Below are positions 1-7,769 of a stretch of 12,523 nt of DNA, piece by piece. The notes beneath the pieces were generated by a model that saw only the letters and a list, made by a program, of their open reading frames with translations, was not told where the DNA came from and ran no database searches. A program made the position numbers and the translations under genes. Position 1 is the stretch's first letter, and the number at the start of each line of letters is the position of its first letter. Source of the stretch: Pseudomonadota bacterium. GTDB taxonomy: Bacteria > Pseudomonadota > Alphaproteobacteria > Acetobacterales > Acetobacteraceae. The DNA is taken from positions 1 through 12,523 of the forward strand of contig JAJZVE010000063.1 in the NCBI GenBank assembly GCA_021845835.1, written 5' to 3'.

Positions 1-917
1 CCGTAGATCTCGCGCGGTTCCCACCCGAACGTCTCGCGCACACGCTGCCTCAGCGCGGGCGGAAACGGCGCACCGGCACTGAACAGCGTCGTCATGCTGG
101 CGACGTCGTGCCGGCGGGGATCGAAATTGTCGAGCAGCTGGATGACCGCGGTCGGCACCATGTTCGCCATGGTCGGACGGAACCGGGTGATGGCATCCAG
201 CGCGATCTGCGGCCTGAAACGCTCGATGAGGACGGCCGAGGCACCGATCCGGAACGCCGCCAGCACGCCCATCACGAGACCGATCGTATAGAAGAAGGGC
301 GACGCCACGAGGGCACGGTCCTCGCGGGTCAGCCTGAAGACGTTCACCCAGCTAAGCGACACGAAATCAAGCCAGAAATGGCTCATCATCACGCCTTTCG
401 GCGCGCCCGTCGTCCCCGAGGTATAGAGCATCAAGGCCACGTCGTCGGGCTGCCGGTCGGCAATGCCGGGCATCGGCTCGCCGGCTTCGATCGCGTGCAG
501 CGAAGCGGCGCCCGCGGGGACGTCGTTGCCGGCGACCAGGATGTTGCGCAGGCACGGCACCTCGCTCCGCGCCGCGGCGACGACGTCGCGAACCGCCGGC
601 TCGCATATGATCGTGCCGGCCTGGCTATCGTTCAGCAGGTAGGCGAGTTCATCCCGCCTGAGCATGACGTTGACCGACACCGCGATCGCGCCCACCCGCA
701 GGATGGCGAAATAGGCGACCACGACATCCGGGTGGTTGTTCATCATGAAGGCGACCCGATCGCCGGCCCGGACGCCGAGCCGAACCAGCCCGCCCGCCAC
801 GCCGGCGACCCGCGCCTCCAACTGCGCGTAGCCAAGCTCGCCCCACGGCCCCAGCAAGGCGGTCCGTTGCGGAAACCGCTTCGCCGAGACCTGCAGGATC
901 TGATACCCCATGTTCAT
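1..917 (-). CDS. AMP-dependent acyl-CoA synthetase (ligase), 3' end cut by window edge
   Basis: About 305 N-terminal residues of a class I adenylate-forming enzyme are visible. The family activates a carboxylic acid with ATP to an acyl-adenylate and then to the CoA thioester, in the cytoplasm. The P-loop motif YTSGTTGAPKG lies at residues 165-175, followed by SAGAPFP at about 280-286 and an IYG at the edge, as in the N-terminal adenylation domain. The C-terminal lid and the rest of the active site lie outside the window. The ATG at 917-915 overlaps the TGA of the upstream livF gene (ATGA), so translation is probably coupled to the transporter ATPase; no strong ribosome binding site is seen. 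Last visible gene of the operon, so the ligase probably activates what the transporter imports. Substrate unknown: medium-chain, aromatic and branched acids are all possible. Family certain, specificity not. Confidence 0.93.
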   Translation of the reverse strand, partial: MNMGYQILQVSAKRFPQRTALLGPWGELGYAQLEARVAGVAGGLVRLGVRAGDRVAFMMNNHPDVVVAYFAILRVGAIAVSVNVMLRRDELAYLLNDSQAGTIICEPAVRDVVAAARSEVPCLRNILVAGNDVPAGAASLHAIEAGEPMPGIADRQPDDVALMLYTSGTTGAPKGVMMSHFWLDFVSLSWVNVFRLTREDRALVASPFFYTIGLVMGVLAAFRIGASAVLIERFRPQIALDAITRFRPTMANMVPTAVIQLLDNFDPRRHDVASMTTLFSAGAPFPPALRQRVRETFGWEPREIY

Positions 918-1636
918 GGCGCGTGCCCCAGATAGGCGTGCTGCAGAATCTCGCCACTGCGAAACGCGGCCGCGCTGTCCTCGCGCACGATGCGGCCGCC
1001 CTGCATCAGCAGCACGCGCCTGACCAGTCGCAGCGCCAGCTCGGCATCCTGTTCCACCACGGCGATCGTGAGCGCGCCCGATTCCACGAGCCGCTCCAAA
1101 ATTGCGTATATGTCGCGGCGCACCTTCGGCGCGAGGCCGAGCGACGGCTCGTCCAGGAGCAACAGCTTCGGCCGCGACATCAGCGCCCGCCCGATCGCCA
1201 GCATCTGCTGCTGGCCGCCGCTCAGCGCCGCGGCGACTGACGCGAGCCGCTCGCGAAGCACGGGGAACAGTGACAGGACCCACTCCAGCCGCTCGTCCCG
1301 TTCGGCACGGCTGGGCCGGCCGGGGTTGCTGCCGAGCAGAAGATGGTCGAGCACCGTCAGCGGCGGAAACAGCATCCTGCCCTCAGGCACCAGCGCGATC
1401 CCCCGTGTGACCCGTTCGGCGGCGGAGGCTCGCGAAAGGTCGCGGCCGTCGAAACGGATGCTGCCGCGCTGCGGCGGGATGAGCCCGACGATCGCCCGCA
1501 TCAGCGTCGATTTGCCGGCGCCGTTGGCACCGAGGATCCCCACGACTTCGCCGGTCTCGATCGAGAGATCGACATCGCGCAGCACGCTCACCGGCCCGTA
1601 GCCCGCCCGCAGGTTGCGAAGCTCAACCAGTGGCAT
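914..1636 (-). CDS. livF: Branched-chain amino acid-type ABC transporter ATPase LivF
   Basis: 240-residue ATP-binding subunit of a HAAT-family importer. It energises uptake at the cytoplasmic face together with LivG. Walker A GANGAGKST is at residues 36-44, the signature LSGGQ at 138-142, and Walker B LLLLDE at 158-163 followed by PSLGLAPK, typical of LivF. Length matches the family (about 235-240). An upstream in-frame ATG at 1690 would add 18 unrelated residues. The start at 1636 is preferred because GGAGAGG lies 6 bases before it and the protein then begins MPLVELRNL, as LivF proteins do. It overlaps the end of livG by 14 bases, and its stop overlaps the start of the acyl-CoA synthetase. 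The cargo is not necessarily an amino acid: this family also carries aromatic and other organic acids, and the enzyme genes around it point that way. Confidence 0.95.
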   Translation of the reverse strand: MPLVELRNLRAGYGPVSVLRDVDLSIETGEVVGILGANGAGKSTLMRAIVGLIPPQRGSIRFDGRDLSRASAAERVTRGIALVPEGRMLFPPLTVLDHLLLGSNPGRPSRAERDERLEWVLSLFPVLRERLASVAAALSGGQQQMLAIGRALMSRPKLLLLDEPSLGLAPKVRRDIYAILERLVESGALTIAVVEQDAELALRLVRRVLLMQGGRIVREDSAAAFRSGEILQHAYLGHAP

Positions 1637-2405
1637 GTTGGACCTCTCCGAGATAGGCCTCGATGACGCGGGCGTTGCTGCGAATCTCATCCGGCGTTCC
1701 GGCCGCGATGACTTCGCCTGCGTCGAGAACGATGACCTGCTGGGCGGTTTCGAGGACGAACGCCATGTTGTGCTCGATCACCAGCACGCACATGCCCCGC
1801 GCGGACAGGCTTTTCAGCAGACGGCCCAGCGCGCCGGCCTCCGGCCCGCTGAGGCCGGCGCACGGCTCGTCGAGCAGCAGCAGCGACGGCCCGGTTGCCA
1901 GGGCGCGCGCGATCTCCAGCCGCCGCTGCAGGCCGAACGGCAGCAGCCCGGCAGGCACATCGGCATGGTCGCCGATCTCCACCATGTCGAGCAGCGCGCG
2001 TGCGCGCGTGCGCAATGTCTTCTCCTCGGCGAGAAACGAAGGCAGATGCAGCAGCGCCGACCAGGCCGATTGCGCAACGTGCTGATGGAACCCGCACATG
2101 ACGTTCTCCAGCGCCGTCATGCGGCCGAACAGCTGCGTGATCTGGAAGGTCCGCGCCATCCCGTGCAGCACGCGGCGCGAGGCCGGCCAGCCGTTGATCG
2201 CCCGGTTCCGGAGCATGATCCTTCCGGAATTCCGCCCGGCATAGCCGGATACGATGTTGAGCAGCGTGGTCTTGCCCGCGCCGTTCGGCCCGATCAGCGC
2301 ATAGATGCGGCCTTCGAAGAGGTCGAACGAGACGTTCGACACCGCAGCCAGCGCGCCGAAGTTCTTGCCGACGCCGGACAGCGACAGCAGCGCCTCGCCG
2401 CTCAT
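1623..2405 (-). CDS. livG: Branched-chain amino acid-type ABC transporter ATPase LivG
   Basis: 260-residue ATPase, partner of LivF. Walker A GPNGAGKTT is at residues 39-47, and Walker B LLLLDE at 175-180 followed by PCAGLSGPE. The switch region IEHNM has its His at 212. The signature is the LivG variant LPFGLQRR (155-162) instead of LSGGQ, normal for this subfamily. The start at 2405 is chosen because its ATG overlaps the TGA of livM (ATGA). The ATG 11 codons further upstream would intrude into livM and adds residues not typical of LivG. No strong Shine-Dalgarno sequence is seen, so coupling to livM is likely. The C-terminal YLGEV motif is typical of the liv ATPase pair. Confidence 0.95.
   Translation of the reverse strand: MSGEALLSLSGVGKNFGALAAVSNVSFDLFEGRIYALIGPNGAGKTTLLNIVSGYAGRNSGRIMLRNRAINGWPASRRVLHGMARTFQITQLFGRMTALENVMCGFHQHVAQSAWSALLHLPSFLAEEKTLRTRARALLDMVEIGDHADVPAGLLPFGLQRRLEIARALATGPSLLLLDEPCAGLSGPEAGALGRLLKSLSARGMCVLVIEHNMAFVLETAQQVIVLDAGEVIAAGTPDEIRSNARVIEAYLGEVQHATG
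1643..1649 (-). promoter_or_regulatory. Ribosome binding site of livF
   Basis: GGAGAGG read on the minus strand, 6 bases before the ATG at 1636. It decides the livF start in favour of 1636 over the upstream ATG at 1690 and lies inside the end of livG. Confidence 0.7.
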
Positions 2406-3349
2406 GACGCGGCCCCGCTGCGCCGGGAACGGTGCCACGCGGCCCGCAGCGCCGGTATCATGCCTTGCGGCAATAGAAGGATGATGCCGACCAGAAGGCC
2501 GCCGTAGATCACGGGTTCCAGGCCGACATAGTCGCGTGTCAACTGCGGCAGCAGGCTGAGCGCGAGGGCACCTACCAGCACGCCCAGCGTGTCGCCGATC
2601 CCGCCGACCACCACCATCGACAGGACCAGGATCGTGACATTGAGGCCGAAGCTGGCGGGACCGATATACTGCATGAAGTGCGCGTAGAGAAAACCGGCCA
2701 GTCCCATGTAGGTCGCCGAAACGGCGAACACGCGAACCTTCGCGGCGGTCAGATTGATGCCTACGGCCGTGGCTCCCGTCTCGGAGTCCCGGAGGCTGCG
2801 GGCGACCCGACCGAAATGCGAGGCGTGCAGACGTTCCAGGGAGATGCAGGCGAGAACGGCGGCGATCCAGACGATATAGAATTTGCCCGCCCTGCCGTCA
2901 GCGCTCCATCGGCCGAGGCTGAACGACGGTATGCCGGATACCCCCTCGGTGCCACCCAGTACGCCGGGTATTTCGCTCACCAGCGAGGTGAAGATCTCGC
3001 TGAACGCGAGCGTGACCAGCGCAAGATAGAAGCCCTTCACGCGCAGAGCCGGATAGGCGAGCAGCGACCCGACCCCGTAGGCGAGGCCGAGAGCGAGCGG
3101 CAGAGTCGTCCAGATCGGGAAGCCGAATTTCGCGGTGAGGATGGCCGTGGTGTATGCGCCCAGGCCGAAGAAAGCCGCATGGGCAAAGCTGGCCTGACCC
3201 GCCGTGCCGATGATCAGGTTCGCGCCCTGGGCGAGGATCGCGAAGATCAGCGCGAGGCCGGCCACGGTGAGGTGATACGGCGACGCCGTCACCAGCGGCA
3301 ATGCGCCGAGCGCCAGCAGGAGTACCAGCGTGGGGGAAACTGCCCGCAT
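2402..3349 (-). CDS. livM: Branched-chain amino acid-type ABC transporter permease LivM
   Basis: 315-residue inner-membrane permease with multiple hydrophobic segments throughout (for example residues 7-21, 27-48, 82-100, 158-170 and 207-222). GQASFAHAAFFGLGAY at 51-66 is the characteristic LivM motif. The GRVARSLRDSETGATAVGI segment at 180-198 is the cytoplasmic coupling loop that contacts the ATPases. The start is the ATG at 3349, two bases after the livH stop. The same frame stays open upstream to 3889, but that extension is Arg/Gly-rich antisense-like sequence lying over livH and is not part of the protein. Together with LivH it forms the translocation channel. Confidence 0.95.
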   Translation of the reverse strand: MRAVSPTLVLLLALGALPLVTASPYHLTVAGLALIFAILAQGANLIIGTAGQASFAHAAFFGLGAYTTAILTAKFGFPIWTTLPLALGLAYGVGSLLAYPALRVKGFYLALVTLAFSEIFTSLVSEIPGVLGGTEGVSGIPSFSLGRWSADGRAGKFYIVWIAAVLACISLERLHASHFGRVARSLRDSETGATAVGINLTAAKVRVFAVSATYMGLAGFLYAHFMQYIGPASFGLNVTILVLSMVVVGGIGDTLGVLVGALALSLLPQLTRDYVGLEPVIYGGLLVGIILLLPQGMIPALRAAWHRSRRSGAAS

Positions 3350-3351
3350 CG

Positions 3352-4221
3352 TCAGGTGATCCGCTCGGCTGTGCTGCCCAGCAGGCCCGACGGGCGGAAC
3401 ATCAGCGCGACGATGACGAAGCCGAGCACGATCGGCTCGCGGAATGCCGAGGACACGTAGCCCGCGGTCAGCGCCTCCACCAGGCCCAGGATCAGGCCGC
3501 CGACCAGCGGGCCGGCGAAGCGATCCAGCCCGCCCAGCAGCGCCGCCGCGAAGGCCTTGAGAACGAAGCTGAAGCCGCTGGCGGAGGATGCGAACGTGAT
3601 CGGCGCAACCAGCGAGGCGGCGACCCCGGCAAGCAACCCGGCGAGAACGAACACACTGATGCGGGTCGTGCCCTCCCGGATGCCCACGAGCCTGGCCGCC
3701 TCCGGGTTGATGGCGGCGGCGAGGATCTTCTTGCCCCAAAGGGAGCGCGAGAACATCAGATAGAGCGCCGCCACGACCGCAAGGCAGACGGCGATAAGGA
3801 TGACATCGGATCGTGCAATCACCGCGCCCGCCCATGCGAAAGGCGGTCCGGAGAACAACGGCGGCGCGAACAGCACGTCGTGGCCCCACACCAGGATCAT
3901 GATGCCGCGCAGCAAGGTGCCAACGCCGATCGTCAGAATCGCCACCACGAGCGGATCGCGCACCCGCAGCGGACTCAGCGTCAGCCGCTCGACCGCGACC
4001 GACACCAACGTGACCGCGCCTACCGTGAGCACCATCGCCGCGACCGGGGCCAGATCGAACGTGACCGAGAGGGAGAAATAGATCAGCGTTCCGATGGCGA
4101 CGAATTCGCCGTGGGCGAAATTGAAGATGTTCGAGCCGCGGGCGACGATCTGGAATCCGAAGGCGATCACCGCGTAGACCAGGCCCATCGCAATTCCGGC
4201 CGTCAATATCTGCAGGAACAT
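3352..4221 (-). CDS. livH: Branched-chain amino acid-type ABC transporter permease LivH
   Basis: 289-residue inner-membrane permease. The N-terminal motif NIFNFAHGEFVAIGTL (31-46) is diagnostic of LivH, and the coupling loop WGKKILAAAINPEAARLVGI lies at 162-181. Hydrophobic segments span most of the rest. The start at 4221 gives a normal LivH N-terminus (MFLQILTAGIAMGLVYAVIA) and lies 10 bases after the stop of acyl-CoA dehydrogenase 1. It pairs with LivM. Its position directly behind catabolic genes, with the binding-protein gene five genes upstream, ties the transporter to the pathway. Confidence 0.95.
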   Translation of the reverse strand: MFLQILTAGIAMGLVYAVIAFGFQIVARGSNIFNFAHGEFVAIGTLIYFSLSVTFDLAPVAAMVLTVGAVTLVSVAVERLTLSPLRVRDPLVVAILTIGVGTLLRGIMILVWGHDVLFAPPLFSGPPFAWAGAVIARSDVILIAVCLAVVAALYLMFSRSLWGKKILAAAINPEAARLVGIREGTTRISVFVLAGLLAGVAASLVAPITFASSASGFSFVLKAFAAALLGGLDRFAGPLVGGLILGLVEALTAGYVSSAFREPIVLGFVIVALMFRPSGLLGSTAERIT

Positions 4222-4231
4222 GGATCGCTCG

Positions 4232-5386
4232 TCAAAGCCTGCCGATCATCTCTCGGGCGATGATGATCCGCATGATCTGGTTGGTGCCATCGAAGATCTG
4301 GAGGATCTTCGCGTCGCGCATCATGCGTTCCACCGGGCAGCCGCGCATGTATCCCATGCCGCCGAACACCTGGACCGCGTTCGTGGCCACGCGCATCGCC
4401 ATGTCGGTGGCAAAGCACTTGGCCTGGGCCGAAGCCAACTGGAAGCCATCGGCATCGGTCACGGCGAGCGCCGCCGCGTGATACACCAGCCGGCGCGCCG
4501 CCTCGACCTCCATGGCCATGTCGGCCAGCATGAACTGCACGCCCTGGAATGCACCGATCGACTGCCCGAACTGCCTGCGTTCCCTGGCGTAGGCTGCGGC
4601 CTGCTCCATCGCGCCCTGGCCGAGGCCGACGGCCACGCCGGCGATCGCCACCCGGCCGCGCGCCAGCGCGAACATCGCGCCGTAGAAGCCTTCGTGCTCG
4701 GGCCCCAGCCGCGCGCTCTCCGGCACGATGCAATCCTCGAGCACGAACTCGACCGTGGTGGTGCCGTGCAGGCCCATCTTCTTCTCGCGCCGGGTGATCC
4801 TGAGCCCCGGGTTCGAGCGTTCGACCGCGAAGACGGAGATGCCGCGAGCGCCCTTCCCGGGCGCCGTCACCGCGAAAACGAGAATGACGTCCGAAACGTC
4901 CCCGTTGGTGCAATACTGCTTGGTGCCGTTGAGGACATACCGCTCGCCCGTGCGCCGCGCGCTCGTGCGTATGCTGGCGGCATCGGAACCGGCATGCGGC
5001 TCCGTCAGGCCGATGGCGATCAGCCTGCCTGCCACGGCGCGGCCCAGATAATCCCGCTTCTGCTCCTCCGTCGCCATGCGCTTGATGATTTCGGTGCACA
5101 GCGAGTGGGTCGTGAAGATGATCGCCGAGGACACATCGACGCGCGCCAGCTCCTCGGCTATCGCGGTCTCGTGAACGACCGTACCTGCCGCGCCGCCATG
5201 TTCCTCCGACACGAGCAGGGACAGCAGCCCCGCTTCGCGATAGGCTTCAAGCACGTGCCAGGGGAATTCTTCCGCGGCATCCGTCTCGGCCGCGCGCGGC
5301 GCGATCACCTTCTCGGCGAGATCACGGACCATGTCGCGCATCGCCTGCACCTGTTCGCCGTCCTGCGCTGTCGTGGCGATGCTCAT
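4232..5386 (-). CDS. Acyl-CoA dehydrogenase 1 (catalytic Glu position holds Asp)
   Basis: 384-residue FAD-dependent acyl-CoA dehydrogenase, the length usual for short/medium-chain enzymes. The family removes two hydrogens from C-alpha and C-beta of an acyl-CoA and passes electrons to electron-transferring flavoprotein. Visible hallmarks are the FAD/substrate segment IGLTEPHAGSDAASIRTSA (125-143), RRQFGQSIGAFQGVQF (270-285), and the C-terminal block PVERMMRDAKILQIFDGTNQ (351-370). In SCAD/MCAD-type enzymes the last block reads IYEGT, with Glu as catalytic base; here it is IFDGT with Asp366 (codon GAT). The alternative isovaleryl-type base position in helix G is also not Glu (LARGRVAIA, Gly244). 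The ATG at 5386 overlaps the TGA of the cyclase gene. The frame is open upstream to 5968, but that part lies over the cyclase gene and is a shadow. Substrate unknown. Confidence 0.94.
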   Translation of the reverse strand: MSIATTAQDGEQVQAMRDMVRDLAEKVIAPRAAETDAAEEFPWHVLEAYREAGLLSLLVSEEHGGAAGTVVHETAIAEELARVDVSSAIIFTTHSLCTEIIKRMATEEQKRDYLGRAVAGRLIAIGLTEPHAGSDAASIRTSARRTGERYVLNGTKQYCTNGDVSDVILVFAVTAPGKGARGISVFAVERSNPGLRITRREKKMGLHGTTTVEFVLEDCIVPESARLGPEHEGFYGAMFALARGRVAIAGVAVGLGQGAMEQAAAYARERRQFGQSIGAFQGVQFMLADMAMEVEAARRLVYHAAALAVTDADGFQLASAQAKCFATDMAMRVATNAVQVFGGMGYMRGCPVERMMRDAKILQIFDGTNQIMRIIIAREMIGRL

Positions 5387-6207
5387 GACGCGATCGTGCC
5401 TTTGTTCTGTTGGAACGCGACCGCCACCGGCCGGAGCGGCGAGCCGGTACCGCCGACGATCTTCAGCGGCAAGGCGACGAACAGGAACGTATGGATGCCG
5501 TCCTGCGCGGCGGCCTCGAGATCCAGCATTTCCATGATCGGGATGCCTCGCTCCACCAGCAGGGCCACGTGAACCGGAAGACCGGAGGCGGGAACCTTCT
5601 CGAAGGCGTAGGTGTCCGAACCGACGCAGCGGGCGCCGGTCCGGCCAAGCCACTCCGCCCCCTCCAGCACGACGCCGGGGCAGCGGTTGGCGTGAAAGCG
5701 CGCGTGATCGGGCCAATGCCGCATCCATCCCGTCCTGACCAGCACGGTGTCGCCGGGTGTCGGCGCGATGCCCTGGACCCGATAGGCCTCCTCCAGCTCT
5801 GCGGGGCCGATGCCGCAATCCGGCGCCAGGATATCGCACCCGAGCAGCCGCGGCATGTCGAGAAGGACGCCGCGGCCCAGAATCGGCGACAGCTCGTCCG
5901 CTCCGTGGCGCGCCATGCCGCCGAGGAAGGACTGCACCTTCTCGGCCTCGATCTGTCCATGGAGACATCCGGCCTTGGAGACATGGCCGAGCGCGTCGAT
6001 ATGGGTGCCGACATGGGTTCCCATCGAAAACATGTCGGTCGCCGAGCTTACGCCATCGCGGTAGGTGACCTGTCCGTGCTTCTTGATCAGCGAGTAGAGG
6101 TACGGGGAATGCACCGGGCCGTGCGGAATTCCCGCCTGGAGCCGCACGCCGAGGTCGTAGACCCGGCCGCCGCTGAGAAACGCCACCAGTTCGTCCAGAT
6201 CCGTCAT
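5383..6207 (-). CDS. Cyclase-family metal-dependent hydrolase (KynB/isatin hydrolase-like)
   Basis: 274-residue protein of the cyclase family (Pfam PF04199, from memory), whose known members are metal-dependent hydrolases such as kynurenine formamidase KynB and isatin hydrolase. The metal-binding motif HVGTHID is at residues 65-71, followed by His75. SMGTHVGTHIDALGH fits the family consensus except that the usual Pro before the last His is replaced (ALGH instead of APxH). A C-terminal ETF-like run is absent, but the LPLKIVGGTGSPLRPVA ending is typical of family members. The ATG at 6207 overlaps the TGA of the DUF35 gene. Likely cytoplasmic: no signal peptide. In this operon it may open a ring or hydrolyse an amide or ester of the imported compound; this is inference, as family substrates are diverse. 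Confidence 0.88.
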   Translation of the reverse strand: MTDLDELVAFLSGGRVYDLGVRLQAGIPHGPVHSPYLYSLIKKHGQVTYRDGVSSATDMFSMGTHVGTHIDALGHVSKAGCLHGQIEAEKVQSFLGGMARHGADELSPILGRGVLLDMPRLLGCDILAPDCGIGPAELEEAYRVQGIAPTPGDTVLVRTGWMRHWPDHARFHANRCPGVVLEGAEWLGRTGARCVGSDTYAFEKVPASGLPVHVALLVERGIPIMEMLDLEAAAQDGIHTFLFVALPLKIVGGTGSPLRPVAVAFQQNKGTIAS

Positions 6208-6620
6208 GGCACCGACACCGGCCGGAACCTTGGCAGCGTGATCGTGTCGGTGACGCGGTCGAACTCGATCATGACCGGAATGTCGCACCTGATGGCGTCG
6301 TTGGCGATCCCGACGATGTTGCTGAACATGAAGACGCCTTCGTCGAGAGCAATCAGCGCGACGTTGTAGGGCACGTCGGCCTCGAAGCCCCGATGGTAGG
6401 CGCGATGGAAGATCACGTAGGAGAATACGCGGCCGCGGCCGCTCGCGAGCGCCCAGTCGAATTCGGCATCGAGACATCGTGGACATACGGGGGCGATCGG
6501 ATAGCGGTGGCTGCCACACCGACGGCATTGCTGGAAGCGCAGCTCCCGCCGGTTGAGGGCCGCCCAGAACGGGGCCGTCTCCGCGTTGAGCGTCGGCAGC
6601 GGCTTGAGATAGTCCGCCAT
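6204..6620 (-). CDS. DUF35 zinc-ribbon/OB-fold protein, partner of the thiolase-fold enzyme
   Basis: 138-residue protein with a rubredoxin-like zinc ribbon, Cys32-x2-Cys35 and Cys46-x2-Cys49, followed by a short beta-rich OB-fold domain (GRGRVFSYVIFHRAYHRGF at about 61-79). This is the DUF35/acyl-CoA-associated architecture. Such proteins form stable complexes with adjacent thiolase-superfamily enzymes, for example the DUF35 domain of ChsH2 with the aldolase Ltp2. The gene starts 3 bases after the thiolase-fold gene and has a good ribosome binding site, AGGGAG at 6632-6627, 6 bases before the ATG. Unlike ChsH2 there is no MaoC-like hydratase domain attached: the protein is DUF35 only. Its stop overlaps the cyclase start. 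Role as complex subunit is inference from family and gene order. Confidence 0.92.
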   Translation of the reverse strand: MADYLKPLPTLNAETAPFWAALNRRELRFQQCRRCGSHRYPIAPVCPRCLDAEFDWALASGRGRVFSYVIFHRAYHRGFEADVPYNVALIALDEGVFMFSNIVGIANDAIRCDIPVMIEFDRVTDTITLPRFRPVSVP

Positions 6621-6623
6621 GTC

Positions 6624-7769
6624 TCACTCCCTGCCAAGCACGGCCGCGGCCGAGCAGTTGAGCGTCATGCCGCGCCCGGTGACCAGGCCGATTTCCGCGT
6701 CCGCCACCTGGCGCGCACCGCATTCGCCGCGCAGTTGCCTGACCGCTTCGACGAGGTGCAGCCAGCCCTGCATGTAGCTTTCCGAAAGATTGCCGCCGGC
6801 GGTATTGACCGGCAGCTCGCCGCCAAGCTGGATGCGTCCGCCCTCGACGAACGGACCGCCTTCGCCGCGCCCGCAGAATCCGGCCTGCTCCAGCCAGATG
6901 ATCACCGAAATGGTGAAATTGTCGTAGATCTGTCCGAAATCGATGTCGGCCGGGGAAACGCCGGCCTGGGCATAGACCTGCTCGATCGCCACGCGCTGGT
7001 GAGGCATGTACCACCATTGCGGATTCCCGATCGTCTCGGGGCTGTGCGCCTGGGCCGCGCCCATGACCCTGACGGGACGCTGGCGCAGATCGCGGGCGCG
7101 CTCGCGCGTGGTGACGATGAAGGCCACGCCGCCGTCGGAGATCAGGCAGCAATCGTAAAGACGCAGCGGATCCACGATGAGGCGCGAGGCAAGATGCTGC
7201 TCCAGGGTCATCGGCGTGCGCATGACGGCGTCGGGATTGAGCGAGGCGTGCCGGCGGCACGCGATCGCGACCTCACCGAGATGACGGCTTTCGGTGCCGA
7301 ACTCGTGCATGTGCCGCCGCGCCGTCATGGCGCTGTTCGCGGCCGCCGAGAACATGCCCCAGATGCCCCACGAATCGCCCCATCCCGCAGCGCGGTCGAA
7401 TTTCGATCCGCCCGTCCGCGCCGCGTCGCCGAACACGCACAGGACCGCCCTCGCCGCCCCGGAAGCAACCGCATGGCTCGCCATCTGCAGGCTGGCGAGG
7501 CAGGTTGCGCCCCCCATGGCAAACGACCCGCCGTACCGCAGGGAGAGTCCCAGCGCCTCGCCCAGGCGCAGGTAGTTGTGGATCCCCTCCGGCGCGGTCG
7601 TCCCCGGCTGGGTCAGCAGGCCGTCGATCTCCGACTTGTCCAGCCCGCTGTCCGCCAGCGCCGCCTTGGCGGCCGCGATCTGCAGCCCCAGGGCCGTCGA
7701 ACCGGGTAGCGTTCCTTGCGGCGTCCTGCCGACGCCGACGATCGCGCTCGCGGGAATCATCGGCTTCAC
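6624..7769 (-). CDS. Thiolase-superfamily (SCP-x/lipid-transfer type) enzyme, possibly an aldolase
   Basis: 381 residues from GTG 7769, or 378 from ATG 7760 (numbering here from the ATG). The fold is that of SCP-x-type thiolases: N-terminal SAIVGVGRTPQG, central DGGVAFIVT, QIYDNFTISVIIWLEQAG at 277-294, PVNTAGGNLSESYMQGW at 317-333 and C-terminal GRGMTLNCSAAAVLGRE. The catalytic residues of true thiolases seem missing. By gapless comparison with SCP-x the nucleophile Cys falls on Gly84 (AMGGATCLASL; a Cys sits three residues later at 87), and the GHP histidine region reads SESYMQG. Tyr279 and Tyr329 resemble the conserved tyrosines of Ltp2-type aldolases. GTG at 7769 is preferred because it overlaps the CoA-transferase TGA (GTGA) and follows AGGGAAG. 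Either thiolysis or retro-aldol cleavage is possible; the second is favoured by residues and by the DUF35 neighbour. Confidence 0.9.
   Translation of the reverse strand: MKPMIPASAIVGVGRTPQGTLPGSTALGLQIAAAKAALADSGLDKSEIDGLLTQPGTTAPEGIHNYLRLGEALGLSLRYGGSFAMGGATCLASLQMASHAVASGAARAVLCVFGDAARTGGSKFDRAAGWGDSWGIWGMFSAAANSAMTARRHMHEFGTESRHLGEVAIACRRHASLNPDAVMRTPMTLEQHLASRLIVDPLRLYDCCLISDGGVAFIVTTRERARDLRQRPVRVMGAAQAHSPETIGNPQWWYMPHQRVAIEQVYAQAGVSPADIDFGQIYDNFTISVIIWLEQAGFCGRGEGGPFVEGGRIQLGGELPVNTAGGNLSESYMQGWLHLVEAVRQLRGECGARQVADAEIGLVTGRGMTLNCSAAAVLGRE

Noticed and set aside
3301..5572. Plus-strand open frames (3301-4263 and 4220-5572) opposite livH and acyl-CoA dehydrogenase 1
   Set aside because: Low-complexity charged composition without recognisable domains; the opposite strand carries complete, motif-bearing genes.
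6393..7709. Plus-strand open frame of 438 codons opposite the DUF35 and thiolase-fold genes
   Set aside because: Antisense to conserved genes, no motif, composition typical of a mirror frame.
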